NCBI GenBank assembly: GCA_020636315.1
Contig: JACJYA010000004.1
Coordinates: forward strand, 372,001 to 436,000
Direction: 5' to 3'
DNA: 64,000 nt
From: Lewinellaceae bacterium
GTDB taxonomy: Bacteria; Bacteroidota; Bacteroidia; Chitinophagales; Saprospiraceae
Shown here: positions 60,954 to 64,000 of the stretch, piece by piece
Position numbering within the stretch: position 1 is the stretch's first letter
How the letters are laid out: each line of letters starts with the position of its first letter
The notes under the pieces: generated by a model
What the model was told of the DNA's origin: nothing
What the model saw: only the letters and a program-made list of their open reading frames with translations
The model's database searches: none
Program-made: the position numbers and the translations under genes

Positions 60954-61070
60954 CGTATATCCGGAGTCTGAATACAAGAATCCTTTGATGATTTACGTTC
61001 ATAAACCCGTATCTTACCCCCATTAAAAAACAACCTGCGGGCATCATTTCCGCATTCAATTAAACTTACT

Positions 61071-61763
61071 ATGGCAAGACCACTTTTTTATCTTTTGTTG
61101 CTGGCGTTGAGCGCCACTACGCTCTCCGCCCAGGATACATTTTACGGCACTGTTGAATACAAATACGAAATGAAGGGCGAAGGCGCCGAGATGATGGCGG
61201 CTTTCATGCCGGAAAAAATGATCGTCAAGTACGGCGAAAAAAGCATGATGACCTTCATGGAAGGCGGCATGATGGGCAGTATGATGGGCAAGATCATCGT
61301 CAACGGCGAAAGCGGAGAAAACTTCGTCGTCAAAGACGATGAGCAGTCTGTCTATATGATCTCCAAAGAGGATATGAAAAAAAATGCCGAAAACCAGGAG
61401 AAACCCAGGATCGAAAAACTGGAAGAGCAGAAAGACATTCTGGGGTATCCCTGTAACCGCTACAAGGTAACTACCTTGCAGGAAGGGGAAGAGACGGTGC
61501 AACACATCTGGATGACCGACAAATTGAAAGCCCCTGTATTTGAAGGCATAGACCCCGGCCAAATGGGGGGTGGCTTCATTTCCGGCTCCGATATCCCCGG
61601 ATTCCCCATGGAAGTGGAGGTCGCCATTTCCAATACGGAAATGACGCTCCTGCTAACGGCCACCAACATCGATAATACCAAAGTAGAGGCCAGTATATTT
61701 GAACGGCCTCAGGATTATGAGGTGAAAGACTTCTCCGAAATGATGCAGACGGGCAATAAGTAA
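61071..61763 (+). CDS. DUF4412 exported protein
   Basis: 230 residues with a signal peptide (PLFYLLLLALSATTLSAQ). A methionine-rich N-terminal half (EMMAAFMPEKMIVKYGEKSM; MEGGMMGSMMGKIIV) precedes a DUF4412-like core with KDILGYPCNRYKVTTLQEGE, IWMTDKL and FPMEVEVAIS. These outer-envelope beta-sandwich proteins are of unknown function. The high methionine content may reflect metal handling or simple composition. It is monocistronic and followed by a perfect inverted repeat. Confidence 0.85.
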   Translation: MARPLFYLLLLALSATTLSAQDTFYGTVEYKYEMKGEGAEMMAAFMPEKMIVKYGEKSMMTFMEGGMMGSMMGKIIVNGESGENFVVKDDEQSVYMISKEDMKKNAENQEKPRIEKLEEQKDILGYPCNRYKVTTLQEGEETVQHIWMTDKLKAPVFEGIDPGQMGGGFISGSDIPGFPMEVEVAISNTEMTLLLTATNIDNTKVEASIFERPQDYEVKDFSEMMQTGNK

Positions 61764-61771
61764 ATTTTGAT

Positions 61772-61821
61772 AGGATTTACAGGATGTCTCTGGAGCCCAT
61801 ACCATTAATCCTGTAAATCCT
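61772..61821. repeat. Inverted repeat after the DUF4412 gene
   Basis: AGGATTTACAGGAT (61772-61785) and ATCCTGTAAATCCT (61808-61821) are perfect 14-bp complements with a 22-nt loop, starting 8 bp after the stop codon. It may act as a terminator or belong to a dispersed repeat family. Confidence 0.55.
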
Positions 61822-61861
61822 CTCGCCCTTCCGGCACTGCCCCCATGATCAATTTTCTGCC

Positions 61862-62515
61862 ATGCAATATCTCCTCAAAACCCTGCGCCGACTTCTGTAT
61901 CTGCTGGCCGGGCTGCTGCTTGGCTACCTCTTCACCGCCCTGCTGTTGTCCTTCTTCACCATCCGCCCGTCGGAAGAGGTGGAATGTGAGGAAAGGCAAC
62001 CCGCTTACCTCACCACCAATGGCGTCCACCTCTTCATCGTTCTGCCGGTGGAAGCGGCCGAACCTTCCCTGCGAGGCCGGCTCCCCGTTCCCAATGATAC
62101 CCGCTTCCTGGCCTTCGGCTGGGGCGACCGGGAATTCTACCGCAACACACCCACCTGGAAGGAGTTGTCTCCCGGCACTGCTTTCCGCGCCGCTTTCCTG
62201 AACACTCCCGCCGCCATGCACGTGATCCCTTACCCGTCGGAGCAGCCCTCCTGGCGAAAGCTGGAGATCTGCCCGGTGCAGGCAGACGCCCTAAGCAGCT
62301 TCATCGACCGGTCCTTCCAAAAGGACGAAAGGGGCAACCTGCTACCTATCGAAGCCCACGGCTACAGCGACAGCGACTTATTTTTCGAAGCGCGCGGCCA
62401 GTATTCCTGCCTGCGCACCAGCAACACGTGGGTGAATGACGCCCTGAAGCAGGCCTGGCTGCCGGCGGCGCTGTGGACGCCGTTTGACTTTGGGGTGCTG
62501 TGGCATGTGGGGTGA
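61862..62515 (+). CDS. DUF2459 family membrane-anchored protein
   Basis: 217 residues. An N-terminal membrane helix (LLYLLAGLLLGYLFTALLLS) is followed by the family motifs YLTTNGVHLFIVLPVE, FLAFGWGDREFYRNTPTW and YSCLRTSNTWVNDALKQAWL. This matches DUF2459, a conserved papain/NlpC-like-looking family: H in NGVH and C in YSCLRTSNTW could be catalytic, which is inference. The ending FDFGVLWHVG is typical. Confidence 0.88.
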   Translation: MQYLLKTLRRLLYLLAGLLLGYLFTALLLSFFTIRPSEEVECEERQPAYLTTNGVHLFIVLPVEAAEPSLRGRLPVPNDTRFLAFGWGDREFYRNTPTWKELSPGTAFRAAFLNTPAAMHVIPYPSEQPSWRKLEICPVQADALSSFIDRSFQKDERGNLLPIEAHGYSDSDLFFEARGQYSCLRTSNTWVNDALKQAWLPAALWTPFDFGVLWHVG

Positions 62516-62595
62516 ACCTTTTTTAAAGCCATAATTGTTCTTATCTTACGGTAAGAAATTGCCTTTTCAATACTTAATCAGGCAAAACAAGAAGA

Positions 62596-62841
62596 ATGAC
62601 CTATTATATCAATGTAAATGATAAAAATCTGGTTGACTTTCTCCAGATCATTCATACGCTGAAAAACCTGGGGGTGATCAACTCCTTCGAATCCATAGGC
62701 GATTGGATTGTGGAGGGAGAGGAAATGTCAACGGAGAAACTAATGTCTCTCCTGGAACATTCCCGAAAAGATGTGGAAGAAGGGCGGGTAATACCGGTTG
62801 AAGAAGTGAAAAAACAAGTAGAGGCTTGGAAGAAAAAGTAG
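62596..62841 (+). CDS. Antitoxin-like small protein
   Basis: 81 residues, acidic in the middle and lysine-rich at the end (VKKQVEAWKKK). A predicted beta-alpha N-terminus (YYINVNDKNLVDFLQIIHTL) and helix EKLMSLLEHSRKDVEEGRVI resemble Phd/RelB-like antitoxins, whose C-terminal helix wraps the toxin. It overlaps the toxin gene by 16 bp, so translation is coupled. AT-rich and likely acquired. Confidence 0.75.
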   Translation: MTYYINVNDKNLVDFLQIIHTLKNLGVINSFESIGDWIVEGEEMSTEKLMSLLEHSRKDVEEGRVIPVEEVKKQVEAWKKK

Positions 62842-63143
62842 TCAACTGGACGTTCACGGCCATGGAGATGCTGGCTGAACTCTATGAATATCTCTCTGAA
62901 CACAGTGAAAAGTCAGCAGTAAAGTATGTAGATGGCCTGGTTGAATATACTGAAAGGCTTAAAAAGCACCCGGAGTCCTGCGCGCCCTGCAAGAACCCTA
63001 AATTGAAACAGGCAGGATTCAGGTGCTGCCAGTATAGAAATCACGTCATTATCTACGAGGTCAACGAAAAATCGGTAGATATTCTGGCTGTAATTCATGG
63101 GAAAAGAGGCCCGAGAGATTTTGAAAAGGTGGTTGAGGGATAA
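62826..63143 (+). CDS. RelE/ParE-family toxin
   Basis: 105 residues. NWTFTAMEMLAELYEYLSEH, YVDGLVEYTERLKKHPES, FRCCQYRNHVIIYEVNE and VDILAVIHGKRG follow the ParE/RelE fold order (two helices, then a sheet with RNHVIIYEV and a terminal H-x-K/R strand). ParE-type toxins inhibit gyrase and RelE-type cut ribosome-bound mRNA; the sequence does not decide which. It is encoded just after its antitoxin. Confidence 0.88.
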   Translation: MEEKVVNWTFTAMEMLAELYEYLSEHSEKSAVKYVDGLVEYTERLKKHPESCAPCKNPKLKQAGFRCCQYRNHVIIYEVNEKSVDILAVIHGKRGPRDFEKVVEG

Positions 63144-63152
63144 TGGACTGAT

Positions 63153-63202
63153 AGACTTGACAAGTTTCCCGGCCGGCTCCTCGCTGAAAACTTGTCAAGT
63201 CT
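63153..63202. repeat. Hairpin element G, copy 2 (50 bp)
   Basis: Arms AGACTTGACAAGTTT and AAACTTGTCAAGTCT are identical to copy 1 (11912-11961). The 20-nt loop differs but has the same length. It starts 9 bp after the toxin stop codon. Confidence 0.8.
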
Positions 63203-63403
63203 GGCTCAACTATAAGAATGTTTTAAAACTTACCTGAAAGCTGTATTGATTCGCTCCTGAATGGAATTCCAACCCGAGAGACAGCACGCGTTAAATGGCC
63301 AACCCTGTGGAATATAGCGAGCTATTCCAAGGGGTCAAATTGTCAAATCCGGCTACGCTTCCACTTGCACTTCGTTCCAGTAGGCGGAAATAGCTTCGCC
63401 GGA

Positions 63404-64000
63404 CTAAGTAGCCAAGTCCTGAATACAGCGGCAACTGTGACCGTACGACTTATCGAGGGCGTAGCGGGACAGCCTGCCGCTGCCGCTGTTGAAGGTGTAG
63501 CCCCACGCGCCCTGCGTGTCCTTCAGCGTCCCGCTCCAGTAGCCGCCGTCCACCCCAAGGCCGTAGTAACCGCCATTGGGATACCGGCAACCGCCAAGGA
63601 GCGCATCGAAACCACTATTTCCATCAACTATTAACGCTTCATAGCTTTCTTTAGGCTTCCTATCGATAAAAGCGCCTTTGAGCTCAGAAAGGATATTTCC
63701 TCCATCAACATATCCTCCGAAACCATTGGCCAGCGCCTTCCACTCCTCATCCGTCGGCAGGCGCCAGCCGGGCGGGCAGGCTTTCTGCGCCGCTTCCCAG
63801 GTATAGAGCCGGCCGTATTTTTCGCCGTTCTTTGGGTCATCATCGTAGAACCAGCAACCCTCTCCCACATCAAAGTTCAGGTTTTCAGCCATCCAGCGCA
63901 GGCCGTTGATCTCAATAGTGCGGTAGGTTTGGCCGTCGCGGGGGTCGGTGAAGGAGGCAGGTTGAGGCTGAGGTTGAGATTTAGGTTGAGGTTGAGGCTG
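63404..64000 (-). CDS. FISUMP-domain protein with Gln-Pro linker, partial
   Basis: The frame runs off the right edge, so the N-terminus is outside the window. Visible parts, in order: a Gln-Pro-rich linker (QPQPQPKSQPQPQP) encoded by GGTTGAGGCT words at 63955-64000, then DGQTYRTIEINGLRWMAENL, and a complete FISUMP domain with YGRLYTWEAAQKACPPGWRL, LPTDEEWKALA, GFDALLGGCRYPNGG, YWSGT and SCRCIQDL. The protein ends LAT. Domain order and linker resemble the TIR-FISUMP protein at 2933-4087, and an N-terminal signalling domain outside the window is likely. Confidence 0.88.
   Translation of the reverse strand, partial: QPQPQPKSQPQPQPASFTDPRDGQTYRTIEINGLRWMAENLNFDVGEGCWFYDDDPKNGEKYGRLYTWEAAQKACPPGWRLPTDEEWKALANGFGGYVDGGNILSELKGAFIDRKPKESYEALIVDGNSGFDALLGGCRYPNGGYYGLGVDGGYWSGTLKDTQGAWGYTFNSGSGRLSRYALDKSYGHSCRCIQDLAT

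Overview
This window looks like chromosomal DNA of a free-living Bacteroidota, most probably of the Saprospiria (Saprospiraceae/Lewinella-like). The inference rests on type IX secretion sorting tails, a PorT-like barrel, a FecI/FecR/TonB-receptor/DUF4249 cassette, FISUMP and DUF4331 domains, TAnnTTTG-type promoter boxes and the absence of clear Shine-Dalgarno sites. Core genes are GC-rich. Several short accessory genes (43.0-43.8, 58.9-59.6 and 62.5-63.1 kb) are visibly more AT-rich.

Layout. 0-12 kb: end of an aldose epimerase gene, then a minus-strand glycan-degradation block (sulfatase, GH29 fucosidase, a six-hairpin glycosidase, GH92 mannosidase). Interleaved with it are a BatD-like/VWA fusion and a TIR-transmembrane-FISUMP protein. 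12.4-19 kb: an ECF sigma factor, a FecR anti-sigma factor, an STN TonB receptor, a DUF4249 lipoprotein and an unknown lipoprotein. 20-31 kb: lumazine-binding-like protein, membrane nucleotide cyclase, two half-size DUF4331 proteins, a TPR protein, a lipoprotein, a membrane protein and a 1,289-residue AsmA-like protein. 31-36.5 kb: nagB with DUF4954, and an acyl carrier protein with an ADP-forming acyl-CoA synthetase. 36.5-41.8 kb: a C45-type hydrolase gene broken by a 162-bp mobile element, a membrane-protein/TIR-CHAT operon and a GH3 hexosaminidase. 42-47 kb: tRNA-Gly(CCC), several decayed accessory genes, a PorT-like barrel and tyrosine phenol-lyase. 47-58 kb: a five-heme cytochrome and an FG-GAP/UnbV protein, both with type IX tails, then sucA, slyD, a TPR protein and a CoiA-like nuclease. 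58-64 kb: tag, a decayed nucleotidyltransferase-like pair, a Gfo/Idh/MocA oxidoreductase, DUF4412, DUF2459, a RelE/ParE toxin-antitoxin pair and a second FISUMP protein running off the end.

Two things stand out. First, a compact membrane-protein/TIR-CHAT operon has the hallmarks of a protease-based conflict or cell-death system. It is preceded by a double-hairpin leader that also occurs, in the same orientation and at about the same distance, in front of the fecR start. Second, the window is seeded with at least eight families of 50-250 bp inverted-repeat elements, several in two copies. One interrupts a gene so precisely that removing 162 bp restores the frame. Another family has the same ends around different cores. 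Six accessory genes are truncated, frameshifted or interrupted, and several of them lie beside these elements. No transposase is present in the window.
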